Part shown: one piece after another, positions 1-7,153 of the stretch
How positions within the stretch are numbered: position 1 is the stretch's first letter
Layout of the letters: every line of letters begins with the position of its first letter
DNA from: a virus
Virus record (IMG/VR): IMGVR_UViG_3300037076_000476
Location: 1-21,172 of that record
Length of the DNA stretch: 21,172 bases
Strand: one strand, 5' to 3'
Made by a program: the position numbers and the translations under genes
The notes under the pieces: generated by a model
Seen by the model: the letters and a program-made list of their open reading frames with translations, nothing else
Told to the model about the DNA's origin: nothing
Databases searched by the model: none

Positions 1-1572
1 ATGGCGACACTTCCGGCGACCATAACGCCCGCGATGGCACGGCGCATCGAAATCTGGCCGACCGACCGGCTGGTGCCATACGCCAGGAACGCGCGCACGC
101 ACTCTGCCGAACAGATAGCGCAGATCGCGGCGTCCATCTTGGAGTTCGGCTTCACCAATCCGATCCTGGTTGACTCGATGGACGGAATTATTGCCGGCCA
201 CGGTCGTCTCCTGGCTGCCCGCAAGTTGGGCCTCGCCGAGGTGCCGGTGGTGGTGCTGGACCACCTCAGCGAGACGCAGCGGCGGGCATACATCCTCGCA
301 GACAACAAGCTCGCGATGAATGCCGGGTGGGACGAGAAAATGCTCGCCAGCGAACTGCGCGAACTCGAAACAGACGGCACGGACCTCGCGCTCATTGGCT
401 TCAGCGACGAGGAACTGGAGGCGCTGCTCGAAGACGGCGACGCACCGTCGGAGGATGTGACCGACGAGGTCCCCGAACCGCCAGCCCAGCCGGTAACCCA
501 GCCCGGCGACGTGTGGTTGATCGGAGCCCACCGCCTGATCTGCGGCGACTGCCGCGACGGTGGAACGATTCGGGTTCTGTTCGGCGATGCGCTGGCCAAC
601 GTGGTCGTGACCTCGCCACCCTACGCAACGCAGCGCGAGTACGACGCCACCAGCGGCTTCAAACCGGTACCTCCGAACGAGTACGCCGAATGGTTTGGCG
701 CGGTCGCGGCTGGGGTCGAATCGATTCTGGCGCCCGATGGCTCCTACTTCCTCAACATCAAAGAGCACGCCGACGACGGTGAGCGGGATCTGTACGTGAT
801 GGATCTCGTCATCGCGCACCGGCGGCAGTGGGGCTGGCGATTCGTAGACACGTTCTGCTGGCGCAAGACCGATAACGGCGTGCCGGGCGGCTGGGGAAAC
901 CGATTCAAGAACGCCTGGGAACCGGTATTTCACTTCTGCCGCCAGCAGCAGATTAAGTTTCGGCCGCAGGCCGTGAGCCACGAGTCGGAGGACTGCTTCG
1001 ACTACTCCCCGAACAATCCGAAATCAAACTCCGGGAGCGGGCTCCTGGGAACCGGCGCTCGGGGCGCGGCCGCAGACGGGGGGAAGAACCAGAGTGCGTG
1101 GCAGCGCAGCAGGAACAGTCTGTCCGACGATTCGGATGGCCGGCACTCCGGACTGGCGCGCCCAAGCAACGTGATCGAGGTCAAGAGCGAGTCGAGTCAA
1201 GGCTCGCACTCCGCTCCGTTCCCGCGCGCGCTGGTGGAGTTCTTCTTGCTGGCATACTCCGATGCCGGCGACCTGATCTTCGATCCGTTCATGGGGAGCG
1301 GCACGACAATGGCCGCAGCGGCGTTACTCGGTAGGACCGGTTACGGCTGCGAGATCAGCCCGGCCTATTGCGATGTGATCGTGCGGCGGGTTATGAATCT
1401 GACCGGCGAGAACCCGGTCCTCGCGGCCACTGGCGAGACGTTCGCCGCCGTCGCGGAGTCTCGCGGCGTCCCGGCAGACGAGGCACTGAATCCGAAGCAG
1501 AACGACGCGCGGCGCATCCAGCACCACGGACCCAATCCGCACTACGGACCGAAGAGGAAAGCCCAGGCATGA
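1..1572 (+). CDS. ParB-like N-terminal domain fused to DNA methyltransferase (TSPPY type)
   Basis: A two-domain DNA modification protein of 523 residues. Residues 14-110 form a ParB/Srx-like domain, with the NARTH segment near residue 30 and the IIAGHGRL box at 63-70. Residues 167-465 form an S-adenosylmethionine-dependent amino-methyltransferase. The catalytic motif TSPPY is at 204-208 and the AdoMet-binding FDPFMGSGTT at 427-436; this order is that of the beta class. An SPPY-type motif is more typical of N4-cytosine enzymes, but adenine cannot be excluded. A Gly/Ser-rich insert lies at about 335-390, between the two motifs. The window opens on this ATG, so an upstream start cannot be ruled out. 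The stop overlaps the next methylase start as ATGA, so the two are translationally coupled. No restriction endonuclease gene is visible, which suggests an orphan methylase. Confidence 0.9.
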   Translation: MATLPATITPAMARRIEIWPTDRLVPYARNARTHSAEQIAQIAASILEFGFTNPILVDSMDGIIAGHGRLLAARKLGLAEVPVVVLDHLSETQRRAYILADNKLAMNAGWDEKMLASELRELETDGTDLALIGFSDEELEALLEDGDAPSEDVTDEVPEPPAQPVTQPGDVWLIGAHRLICGDCRDGGTIRVLFGDALANVVVTSPPYATQREYDATSGFKPVPPNEYAEWFGAVAAGVESILAPDGSYFLNIKEHADDGERDLYVMDLVIAHRRQWGWRFVDTFCWRKTDNGVPGGWGNRFKNAWEPVFHFCRQQQIKFRPQAVSHESEDCFDYSPNNPKSNSGSGLLGTGARGAAADGGKNQSAWQRSRNSLSDDSDGRHSGLARPSNVIEVKSESSQGSHSAPFPRALVEFFLLAYSDAGDLIFDPFMGSGTTMAAAALLGRTGYGCEISPAYCDVIVRRVMNLTGENPVLAATGETFAAVAESRGVPADEALNPKQNDARRIQHHGPNPHYGPKRKAQA

Positions 1573-2870
1573 CGGCGAAATTGCGCACTACGAATCGGGA
1601 GGTCGCCAGTATTGGCGCGGCATCTCCACGCTTCCGTGACCTCGCCGTACAGATTTGGCCCATCGACAAGCTGATCCCGTACGCCCGGAACGCCCGGACG
1701 CACACGGACGAACAGGTGGCGCAGGTTGCCGCCAGCATCATCGAATTCGGCTGGACGAACCCGATCCTTGTCGGTGCCGACTGCGTAGTGATCGCCGGGC
1801 ACGCGCGCCTGGCGGCTGCTCGACGCCTGCGTATGGACGAGGTGCCGGTCATTGTGCTGGATCACCTCTCGGAAACACAGAGGCGTGCGCTCATTCTCGC
1901 GGACAACCGCCTGGCCATGAGCGCGGGATGGGACGAGGAGATGCTGCGGGTCGAACTCGAATCGCTGAAGGAGGACGCGTTCAATCTCGATCTGGTCGGT
2001 TTCACGGACGAGGAAGTGGAGGAGTTGCTCCGCGAGCCGGAGACCACGCAGGACGGGCTGACCGATCCGGACGCGGTTCCGGCTGAGCAGGAGGCCATCG
2101 TCACGGTGCGCGGCGACGTATGGGTTCTCGACCAGCACCGGTTGCTCTGTGGGGACGCCACGCAGATGGCCGACATCGAAAAAGTCCTGGCTGGCGGGCT
2201 GGCCGACATGACGTTCACCGATCCGCCGTACAACGTCGCGTATGAAGGCAAGACGGCGAAGAAGCTCACCATCGACAACGATGCTCTCGGCGGCAAGTTC
2301 TATGAGTTCCTGCGGGACGCCTCGGCCAACATGCTCGCGATGACGAAGGGCGCCATCTACATGTGCATGTCCTCGTCGGAGTTGCACACGCTCTACCGGG
2401 CGTTCTCCGACGCCGGAGTTCACTGGTCCACCTTCGTGATCTGGGCCAAGCACCATTTCACTTTGGGCCGGTCGGACTACCAGCGGATGTACGAGCCGAT
2501 CCTGTATGGCTGGCGCGACGGGACGCAGCACTTCTGGTGCGGCGACCGGAACCAGGGTGACGTGTGGTTCATCAAGCGGCCCATGGCGAACCTGGAACAC
2601 CCGACCATGAAGCCGGTGGAACTCGTCGAGCGCGCGCTTCGGAACAGCAGCAAGACCCGCGACACGATCCTCGATCCGTTCGGCGGGTCGGGGACGACGC
2701 TGATCGCGTGCGAGCGCGCCAACCGCCAGGCGCGCGTCGTCGAATTGGACCCGAAGTACTGCGACGTGATCGTGCGCCGGTGGCAGGATTACACGGGCGG
2801 CAAGGCGGTTCTCGATGGCGGCGGGACCTTCGATGATGTTGCGCCGGAGCGATTAAAGAATGCGGTTTGA
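1569..2870 (+). CDS. ParB-like N-terminal domain fused to DNA methyltransferase (DPPY type, probable N6-adenine)
   Basis: A 433-residue paralogue of the preceding gene. The ParB-like domain is about residues 25-130, with NARTH and the VIAGHARL box, and is very similar to its neighbour's. The methyltransferase domain carries DPPY at 218-221 and DPFGGSGTT at 369-377, the beta-class order typical of N6-adenine enzymes. The ATG at 1569 is chosen because it makes an ATGA overlap with the upstream stop and follows a GAGGAAA ribosome site. An open frame continues upstream to 1368, but that part is a shadow of the first methylase. The C-terminus (GTFDDVAPERLKNAV) looks like a natural family end. The frame immediately beyond its TGA stays open and coding-like; see the next entry. 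Confidence 0.92.
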   Translation: MTAKLRTTNREVASIGAASPRFRDLAVQIWPIDKLIPYARNARTHTDEQVAQVAASIIEFGWTNPILVGADCVVIAGHARLAAARRLRMDEVPVIVLDHLSETQRRALILADNRLAMSAGWDEEMLRVELESLKEDAFNLDLVGFTDEEVEELLREPETTQDGLTDPDAVPAEQEAIVTVRGDVWVLDQHRLLCGDATQMADIEKVLAGGLADMTFTDPPYNVAYEGKTAKKLTIDNDALGGKFYEFLRDASANMLAMTKGAIYMCMSSSELHTLYRAFSDAGVHWSTFVIWAKHHFTLGRSDYQRMYEPILYGWRDGTQHFWCGDRNQGDVWFIKRPMANLEHPTMKPVELVERALRNSSKTRDTILDPFGGSGTTLIACERANRQARVVELDPKYCDVIVRRWQDYTGGKAVLDGGGTFDDVAPERLKNAV

Positions 2871-3074
2871 ATCGAACGGTGCCACAAGGAGATTGCGGCA
2901 ATCGAAGCGGAGATCCGCGCCGGGAATCCCGACCTTCAAGGCCTGTGCCTGGCTCTCTCGGACTGGTCGGCGGAGTTGCGGATCATTAAAGACGAGCAAC
3001 GCCGCCTGCGGCGAGGCGGCGATTGGCAAGCTCTGTGGAACTGCGGGGAGGGTCCTACTTCAGGAGGTCCGTGA
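2871..3074 (+). CDS. Small coding-looking ORF with no canonical start, directly after the methylase stop
   Basis: The frame right after the TGA of the second methylase reads as a plausible soluble helical protein of 67 codons. It begins IERCHKEIAAIEAEIRAG, continues with LCLALSDWSAELRIIKDEQ and ends at TGA 3072-3074. Codon choice matches the neighbouring phage genes. No ATG, GTG or TTG occurs at its beginning; the first codon is ATC, in the same frame as the methylase. It may be a separate gene whose start was lost, a gene starting at ATG 2860 with a one-base indel, an ATC or reinitiation start, or a readthrough extension of the methylase. The function is unknown. The last 20 bases overlap the convergent gene on the other strand. 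Confidence 0.4.
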   Translation: MERCHKEIAAIEAEIRAGNPDLQGLCLALSDWSAELRIIKDEQRRLRRGGDWQALWNCGEGPTSGGP

Positions 3075-3357
3075 TCTCGTAGGCGATGCGGTAGTCACCG
3101 TCGATTCCGCGAGCCCAGACCTTGTACGTGTACGGGCAGATCCCCGGATCTTCTCCCCGCTCGATGCGGCGCATCCGGCCGCGCAGGTCGCTTTCGGCGA
3201 TCTCCTTCGCCTCGTTGATCGTGCTGGCGACTGCGACCGGCTCGTGGTGCCCTTCCTCGTCCTCGGCGATCAGCATCGCCAGGCCCAGTTCGGTGTCGGG
3301 CTGCAGCGGGAACGCAAATCCGTTGTAACTCGTGGTCTGCTTCTTGGTTCGTGCCAT
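3055..3357 (-). CDS. Conserved-looking small protein of unknown function
   Basis: A 100-residue protein starting MARTKKQTTSYNGFAFPL. The start at 3357 is chosen because AAGGAGA lies 9 bases upstream; the frame extends to 3399, but that part is the leader repeat. The N-terminus is basic. The middle is acidic and hydrophobic (LGLAMLIAEDEEGHHEPVAV), followed by a likely helix (INEAKEIAESDLRGRMRRIE). The C-terminus has aromatic residues (YTYKVWARGIDGDYRIAYE). No signal peptide or membrane segment is visible. I do not recognise the family. It lies on the strand opposite to the phage genes, upstream end next to the first copy of a 39-bp repeat that also precedes the DUF3489 gene, so the two are probably co-regulated but separately transcribed. 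Confidence 0.75.
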   Translation of the reverse strand: MARTKKQTTSYNGFAFPLQPDTELGLAMLIAEDEEGHHEPVAVASTINEAKEIAESDLRGRMRRIERGEDPGICPYTYKVWARGIDGDYRIAYEITDLLK

Positions 3358-3372
3358 CTGGTTCGTCTCCTT

Positions 3373-3411
3373 GCATGACGATTCATCACTCCGGCGCACC
3401 CGGAAGGCAAG
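3373..3411 (-). repeat. 39-bp leader repeat, copy 1
   Basis: A 39-base sequence matching 3953-3991 at 36 of 39 positions, 580 bases apart and in the same orientation. It lies 15 bases upstream of the minus-strand start at 3357. Read on the minus strand it contains TCCGG-N5-CCGGA. All three differences between the copies fall in the five-base centre, leaving both arms intact. TTGCCT, a 17-base gap and GATGAA could be a weak promoter with the inverted repeat as spacer. A shared operator or promoter is inferred, not shown. Confidence 0.8.
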
Positions 3412-3432
3412 GCAATAATCGCGGAGTGCCGT

Positions 3433-3460
3433 AAAAAAAGCCGCCCGTTTCCAGGCGGCT
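3433..3460 (-). terminator. Rho-independent terminator of the DUF3489 gene
   Basis: On the minus strand, AGCCGCC pairs with GGCGGCT around an 8-base loop (TGGAAACG), followed by a run of seven T. It lies 20 bases past the stop of the DUF3489 gene and before the leader repeat of the next minus-strand gene. The two minus-strand genes are therefore probably separate transcripts. Confidence 0.85.
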
Positions 3461-3479
3461 GATTGGGAGGCAAGCGTGC

Positions 3480-3920
3480 CTACTTGGCAACGCGGTATGT
3501 CCGCTCGCCGGCTTCGTTCTTGGTGGACTCGACCGTGAGGCCCATTTTCTTGGTGAGGTTTCCGCTGATGAAGCCCCTGATGCTATGGTTCTGCCAGTCG
3601 GTGGCCTTGGCGATCTCGGCCATCGTCGCGCCCTTGGGGCGGCGCAGGAGGTCCAGGATGATGTTCTTTTTCGAGAACTCGCGCGGCACTTTGGCTTCTT
3701 TCACTTTGGCGGCCTTCTTGCTGGCGACCTTCTCCTTGGCCTGCTTCTTCGGTGCGGCCTTGGCTTGCTTGGCGGCTTTCTTCGCGCCCTTGTTGGCCTT
3801 GGGCGCGCCCTTCTTCTGGCTGGCAGCCTTCTTCGAGGCGGCCTTCTCCGGGGCGACCTGCGCGCCCTGTTCCGCAACGGCGGCGGTTTCGGTGGTGTTG
3901 GTAGCTTCTGCGTTTTTCAT
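3480..3920 (-). CDS. DUF3489 family protein with histone H1-like Lys/Ala-rich N-terminus
   Basis: A 146-residue protein in two parts. Residues 1-88 are low complexity, dominated by Lys and Ala (repeats such as KKAAKQAKAAPKK), like the disordered tails of bacterial H1-like DNA-binding proteins. Residues about 90-146 form the compact domain I recognise as DUF3489 (SKKNIILDLLRRPKGATMAEI, ATDWQNHSIRGFISG, KKMGLTVES, GERTYRV), with a winged-helix pattern. A role in non-specific DNA binding or transcription regulation is inferred. The start at 3920 is preferred to 3956 because AAGGAT lies about 10 bases before it and the longer version would run into the leader repeat. The gene is divergent from the terminase operon and has its own terminator. 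Confidence 0.88.
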   Translation of the reverse strand: MKNAEATNTTETAAVAEQGAQVAPEKAASKKAASQKKGAPKANKGAKKAAKQAKAAPKKQAKEKVASKKAAKVKEAKVPREFSKKNIILDLLRRPKGATMAEIAKATDWQNHSIRGFISGNLTKKMGLTVESTKNEAGERTYRVAK

Positions 3921-3952
3921 GGTGGTGTTTATCCTTTTGGCGGTTGATCCGC

Positions 3953-3991
3953 GCATGACGATTCATCACTCCGGTGGCCCCGGAAGGCAAG
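3953..3991 (-). repeat. 39-bp leader repeat, copy 2
   Basis: The second copy of the leader repeat, 32 bases upstream of the DUF3489 start at 3920. It differs from copy 1 only inside the five-base centre of TCCGG-N5-CCGGA. It lies in the divergent gap between the DUF3489 gene and the small terminase gene, so a factor bound here could also affect the packaging operon. Confidence 0.8.
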
Positions 3992-3994
3992 GGC

Positions 3995-4009
3995 TTATTT
4001 CGGGAATAA
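3995..4009. promoter_or_regulatory. Short palindrome upstream of the terminase operon
   Basis: TTATT and AATAA arms flank TCGGG, ending 4 bases before the small terminase ATG at 4014. It is A/T-rich within a GC-rich region. It could be an operator, or a small hairpin masking the ribosome site; no clear Shine-Dalgarno sequence precedes this start. Confidence 0.25.
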
Positions 4010-4013
4010 ACAC

Positions 4014-4508
4014 ATGCCAGTAATGAGCCAGCGGGCGTACTCCCGACAGCGCGGAGTCTCGGCGAGCACCGTCCAGAAGGCAATCGCGTCTGGTCGCATC
4101 CACACCTTGCCCAACGGCCAGATCGATTCCGAGATTGCCGACGCCGAGTGGGCGCGCAACACCCAAACCCAAGCGCCACCAGTGGACCGGCGCGGCCAGC
4201 AACCAGAAGACGACGCGGAGGTCTTTGGCGCGTCGCAGTACACGAAGGCGCGGGCGGTGCGGGAACACTACCAGGCGCGCCTCGCCAAGATCGATTACGA
4301 GGAACGGATCGCGAAGCTCGTCTCGGGCGAAGAAGTCCAGGTCGCCGCCTTCAATAAGTTCCGCCAGTTCCGCGACGCGATGATCAACCTCCCCGACCGC
4401 CTGGCGGCGATGCTTGCCGCCGAGACCGTAGAGGCCACCGTGCATGCGCTCCTCACGAATGAGATCCGGAAGGCCCTGAATGATTTTGCCGACGAATCTA
4501 ACGGCTGA
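4014..4508 (+). CDS. Phage terminase small subunit (Nu1-like)
   Basis: A 164-residue protein that should recognise packaging-initiation DNA and recruit the large terminase. The first 35 residues look like the winged-helix DNA-binding domain of Nu1-type proteins (SQRAYSRQRGVSASTVQKAI, then SGRIHTLPNGQID). A polar linker follows, then a helical region (about 80-160) with YTKARAVREHYQARLAKIDYE and FRQFRDAMINLPDRLAAMLA, as in many small terminases. An alternative ATG lies 9 bases downstream at 4023; neither has a strong ribosome site. The end overlaps the large subunit by 29 bases, which supports coupled translation. Confidence 0.85.
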   Translation: MPVMSQRAYSRQRGVSASTVQKAIASGRIHTLPNGQIDSEIADAEWARNTQTQAPPVDRRGQQPEDDAEVFGASQYTKARAVREHYQARLAKIDYEERIAKLVSGEEVQVAAFNKFRQFRDAMINLPDRLAAMLAAETVEATVHALLTNEIRKALNDFADESNG

Positions 4509-6405
4509 AGAGATCTACGGTGCAGCCGCGGCGGCTGGCGCGCGGCCGGACCCGTTGCTTACGATTTCTCAGTGGGCCGACCGCTATCGCTGGCTCTCGC
4601 AACGCGCGTCCGCAGAGCACGGGCGCTGGCGCACGGAGCGAACGCCCTACCTGCGCGAGATCATGGATTGCCTTTCGCCCATGTCGCTCATCGAGCGTAC
4701 GGTGTTCATGAAGGGCGCGCAGATCGGCGGCACGGAGTGCGGCAACAACTGGATGGGCTACATCATCCACCAGGCGCCGGGCCCGATGATGTCGGTGCAA
4801 CCGACCGTCGAGATGGCGAAGCGCAACTCGAAGCAGCGCATCGATCCGCTGATCGAAGAGTCGGAGGTCCTGCGGAAACTCGTCCGTGATCCCAGGTCGC
4901 GCGATTCCGGCAACACGGTTCTGTCGAAGGATTTTCCGGGCGGCGTGCTGGTGATGACCGGCGCGAACAGCGCGGTCGGCCTGCGGTCGATGGCGGCGCG
5001 ATATCTGTTCCTCGACGAGGTGGACGCTTACCCAGGTGATGTGGAGGGCGAGGGCGACCCGATCACGCTGGCGATGGCGCGCACGCGCACGTTCGCGCGC
5101 CGCAAAGTGTTTCTGGTATCGACACCGAAGATCACCGGCATGAGCCGGATCGAGTCGGCGTATGAGGAGAGCGACCAGCGGAAGTACTGGGTCCCGTGTC
5201 CCACGTGCCGCGAGTTCCAGATCCTGAAGTTCGCGCAACTGCGGTGGCCAAAGGGCGATCCGCAGAGTGCGGTTTACGTCTGCGAGCACTGCGGCCAGGA
5301 GATTCGCAACCATCAAAAGCACTCCATGCTGGCGCGCGGCGAGTGGCGGGCCGGCGCGAAAGGCGATGGTAGGACGGCGGGCTTCCATATCTCCAGCCTG
5401 TACAGTCCGGTCGGTTGGTTCTCGTGGGGCGACGCCGCCAAGCAGTTCGAGCAGGCGCAGAAAAACCCGGCGTTGCTTCAGGTCTTCGTCAACACCGTTC
5501 TGGGCGAGACGTGGACGCTGTTGGGAGAAGCGCCGGAGTGGCAGAAGCTTTATGACCGGCGCGAGTCGTACAAGATCGGCACGGTGCCCCCAGGCGGGCT
5601 GTTCCTGACGGCTGGCGCGGACGTCCAGAAGGACCGCATCGAAGTTGAGATTACCGCGTGGGGCCGGGGCAAGGAGTCGTGGTCGGTCGATTACCGGGTG
5701 CTCGAAGGGGACACTTCGCGACCGCAGGTTTGGGAGAAGCTAACCGCGCTCTTGAGTGAGACGTTCCCGACGGCGTCCGGTCTGGAGTTGCAGATCCTGC
5801 AACTCGCCGTGGATTCGGGCTTCGCCACCATCGAGGTGTACCAGTGGGCGCGAAGGCAGGGTGGGCGCGTGCTGGTGATCAAAGGCGATTCGCGGACGCC
5901 CGCTCTCATTGGGTCGGCGTCTCCGGTGGAGGTGGGCCCGGCGGGCGCGAAGCTGAAGCGCGGCGTCCGGGTTTGGCCGGTCAATTCCGGCATGGCCAAA
6001 GAGGAACTGTACCGTTGGCTTCGGCTTGACCGACCCACTGATGAGGATCTCTCGAAGGGAATTCCCTTTCCTCCGGGGTATTGTCACCTCCCGCGCTACA
6101 GCGAGGAGTACTTCAAGCAGATCACCGCCGAACAGTTGGTGACGAAGATCGTCAAAGGCTATCGCCGGCACGAGTGGCAGAAGATGCGCGAGCGTAACGA
6201 GGCGCTCGATTGCCGCGTGTATGCGCGCGCGGCCGCTGGACGGGTCGGCATCGACCGTTTCCAGGAGAAGCACTGGGGCGACCTTGAGCACCGAGTGGGC
6301 GCGCCTCGGGTGCAGGAAGTGAAACAAGCACAGCAGCAGCAAACGCAGAGCGCGGATGGCAGGCAGACCGCGCGTAACCGCGTGCGTTTCAGGATGGAGG
6401 TTTGA
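4480..6405 (+). CDS. Phage terminase large subunit, GpA family
   Basis: The 641-residue packaging motor and nuclease; lambda gpA has the same length. The ATPase domain has a Walker A-like loop KGAQIGGTE at 78-86, Walker B YLFLDEVD at 175-182 and VSTP at 213-216. Two Cys pairs, CPTC at 240-243 and CEHC at 268-271, form the zinc-binding insert typical of GpA proteins. The C-terminal nuclease half includes LTAGADVQKDRIEVE and AVDSGF with Asp445, a likely metal ligand. It cuts concatemeric phage DNA and drives it into the prohead through the portal. In lambda the gene is followed directly by W; here about 2 kb of unrelated sequence intervenes. Confidence 0.97.
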   Translation: MILPTNLTAEEIYGAAAAAGARPDPLLTISQWADRYRWLSQRASAEHGRWRTERTPYLREIMDCLSPMSLIERTVFMKGAQIGGTECGNNWMGYIIHQAPGPMMSVQPTVEMAKRNSKQRIDPLIEESEVLRKLVRDPRSRDSGNTVLSKDFPGGVLVMTGANSAVGLRSMAARYLFLDEVDAYPGDVEGEGDPITLAMARTRTFARRKVFLVSTPKITGMSRIESAYEESDQRKYWVPCPTCREFQILKFAQLRWPKGDPQSAVYVCEHCGQEIRNHQKHSMLARGEWRAGAKGDGRTAGFHISSLYSPVGWFSWGDAAKQFEQAQKNPALLQVFVNTVLGETWTLLGEAPEWQKLYDRRESYKIGTVPPGGLFLTAGADVQKDRIEVEITAWGRGKESWSVDYRVLEGDTSRPQVWEKLTALLSETFPTASGLELQILQLAVDSGFATIEVYQWARRQGGRVLVIKGDSRTPALIGSASPVEVGPAGAKLKRGVRVWPVNSGMAKEELYRWLRLDRPTDEDLSKGIPFPPGYCHLPRYSEEYFKQITAEQLVTKIVKGYRRHEWQKMRERNEALDCRVYARAAAGRVGIDRFQEKHWGDLEHRVGAPRVQEVKQAQQQQTQSADGRQTARNRVRFRMEV

Positions 6406-6496
6406 TTTCCGGTGGAGGAAATCATCAACTTCCCATTTTGCTACCTCATTTGTGGTACTCTTTTGGGTAGTTAGGCGATCATGCCTGAAGGAGACT

Positions 6497-7153
6497 ATGG
6501 GTTCACCGTTACTTCTCTACTTCGACCAGTCGGAAGTAGATCAAAGGCTTGCGGCACTTGGACTGGATATGGAAGTGCTCACTACGGCGGCATTGCAGGG
6601 ACTTGCTGGCTGGGCGTCATGCACATTGAATCATCCTCCTACGTACCCCGGCACGGTTGCGTGGGCGGAAGGCACCCGTGCTCTTCGCGAGGGGCTATTT
6701 GCTCGCGGGTGGATGCGTAAAAACGAAACGAACCTCCCATTGGTTGTTAATGCGGCTGAGACGATTGCTATCGCCTTTACATCAGGGGACGCGGACACTG
6801 GGCGAAAAGATGGGTATCCATCGACCAGGTCGGCAAAAGGTCCAAAAACTGCACAGGCGGTCCGAGTCAACCAGAGGCAGGAACAATTCGCCTTTATGGA
6901 CCCTGGTGCGGTCATCGCGTCGATCAAGACTGCTGGCAGGTCTACTTGGCTGCTTTTGACGTATCGGGACACCGCTTCCAGGGAGCTGCGCTCCGAGCTG
7001 TCTCGCCCGATTGATATGACGGAAGACGGCCATGTCAGCAAATGGGCCGAGAGAATTATCTTGACTGCATTCCCGCTTGATGAAAACCCACAGTTTGAAA
7101 GCGACGATGCTAATCAAAGTCCCGAGATCACCGTTGAAATCAACAAGTTGTGA
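6497..7153 (+). CDS. Unknown protein, partner of the HTH-metalloprotease gene
   Basis: A 218-residue soluble protein. The ATG at 6497 is preferred because AAGGAG lies 3 bases upstream; the frame is open to 6356 but overlaps the terminase. Visible segments are LQGLAGWASCTLNHPPTYPGT, WAEGTRALREGLFARGW, an AIAFTSGDADTGR stretch, a polar SAKGPKTAQAVRVNQ segment and a beta-rich STWLLLTYRD. No catalytic motif is certain. From memory, proteins with the NHPP-YPGT and WAE-RALRE pattern occur next to HTH/ImmA-IrrE fusions, but I could not check this. The two genes overlap and so are probably one operon. Base composition is more A/T-rich than the flanking phage genes, which suggests a later acquisition. 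A toxin-antitoxin or anti-phage role is inference only. Confidence 0.8.
   Translation: MGSPLLLYFDQSEVDQRLAALGLDMEVLTTAALQGLAGWASCTLNHPPTYPGTVAWAEGTRALREGLFARGWMRKNETNLPLVVNAAETIAIAFTSGDADTGRKDGYPSTRSAKGPKTAQAVRVNQRQEQFAFMDPGAVIASIKTAGRSTWLLLTYRDTASRELRSELSRPIDMTEDGHVSKWAERIILTAFPLDENPQFESDDANQSPEITVEINKL

Noticed and set aside
1542-2600. A 352-codon minus-strand frame over the second methylase
   Set aside because: The + frame carries intact DPPY and FGGSGT motifs; the minus frame has no recognisable domain and results from high GC.
2860-3378. A 172-codon + frame beginning at ATG 2860
   Set aside because: Its first part is out of frame with the better coding-quality frame starting at 2871, and its second part is antisense to the minus-strand gene at 3055-3357.
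6481-6720. A 79-codon + frame starting at ATG 6481
   Set aside because: It lies in another frame inside the start of the 218-residue gene, has no ribosome site of its own and no protein-like pattern.
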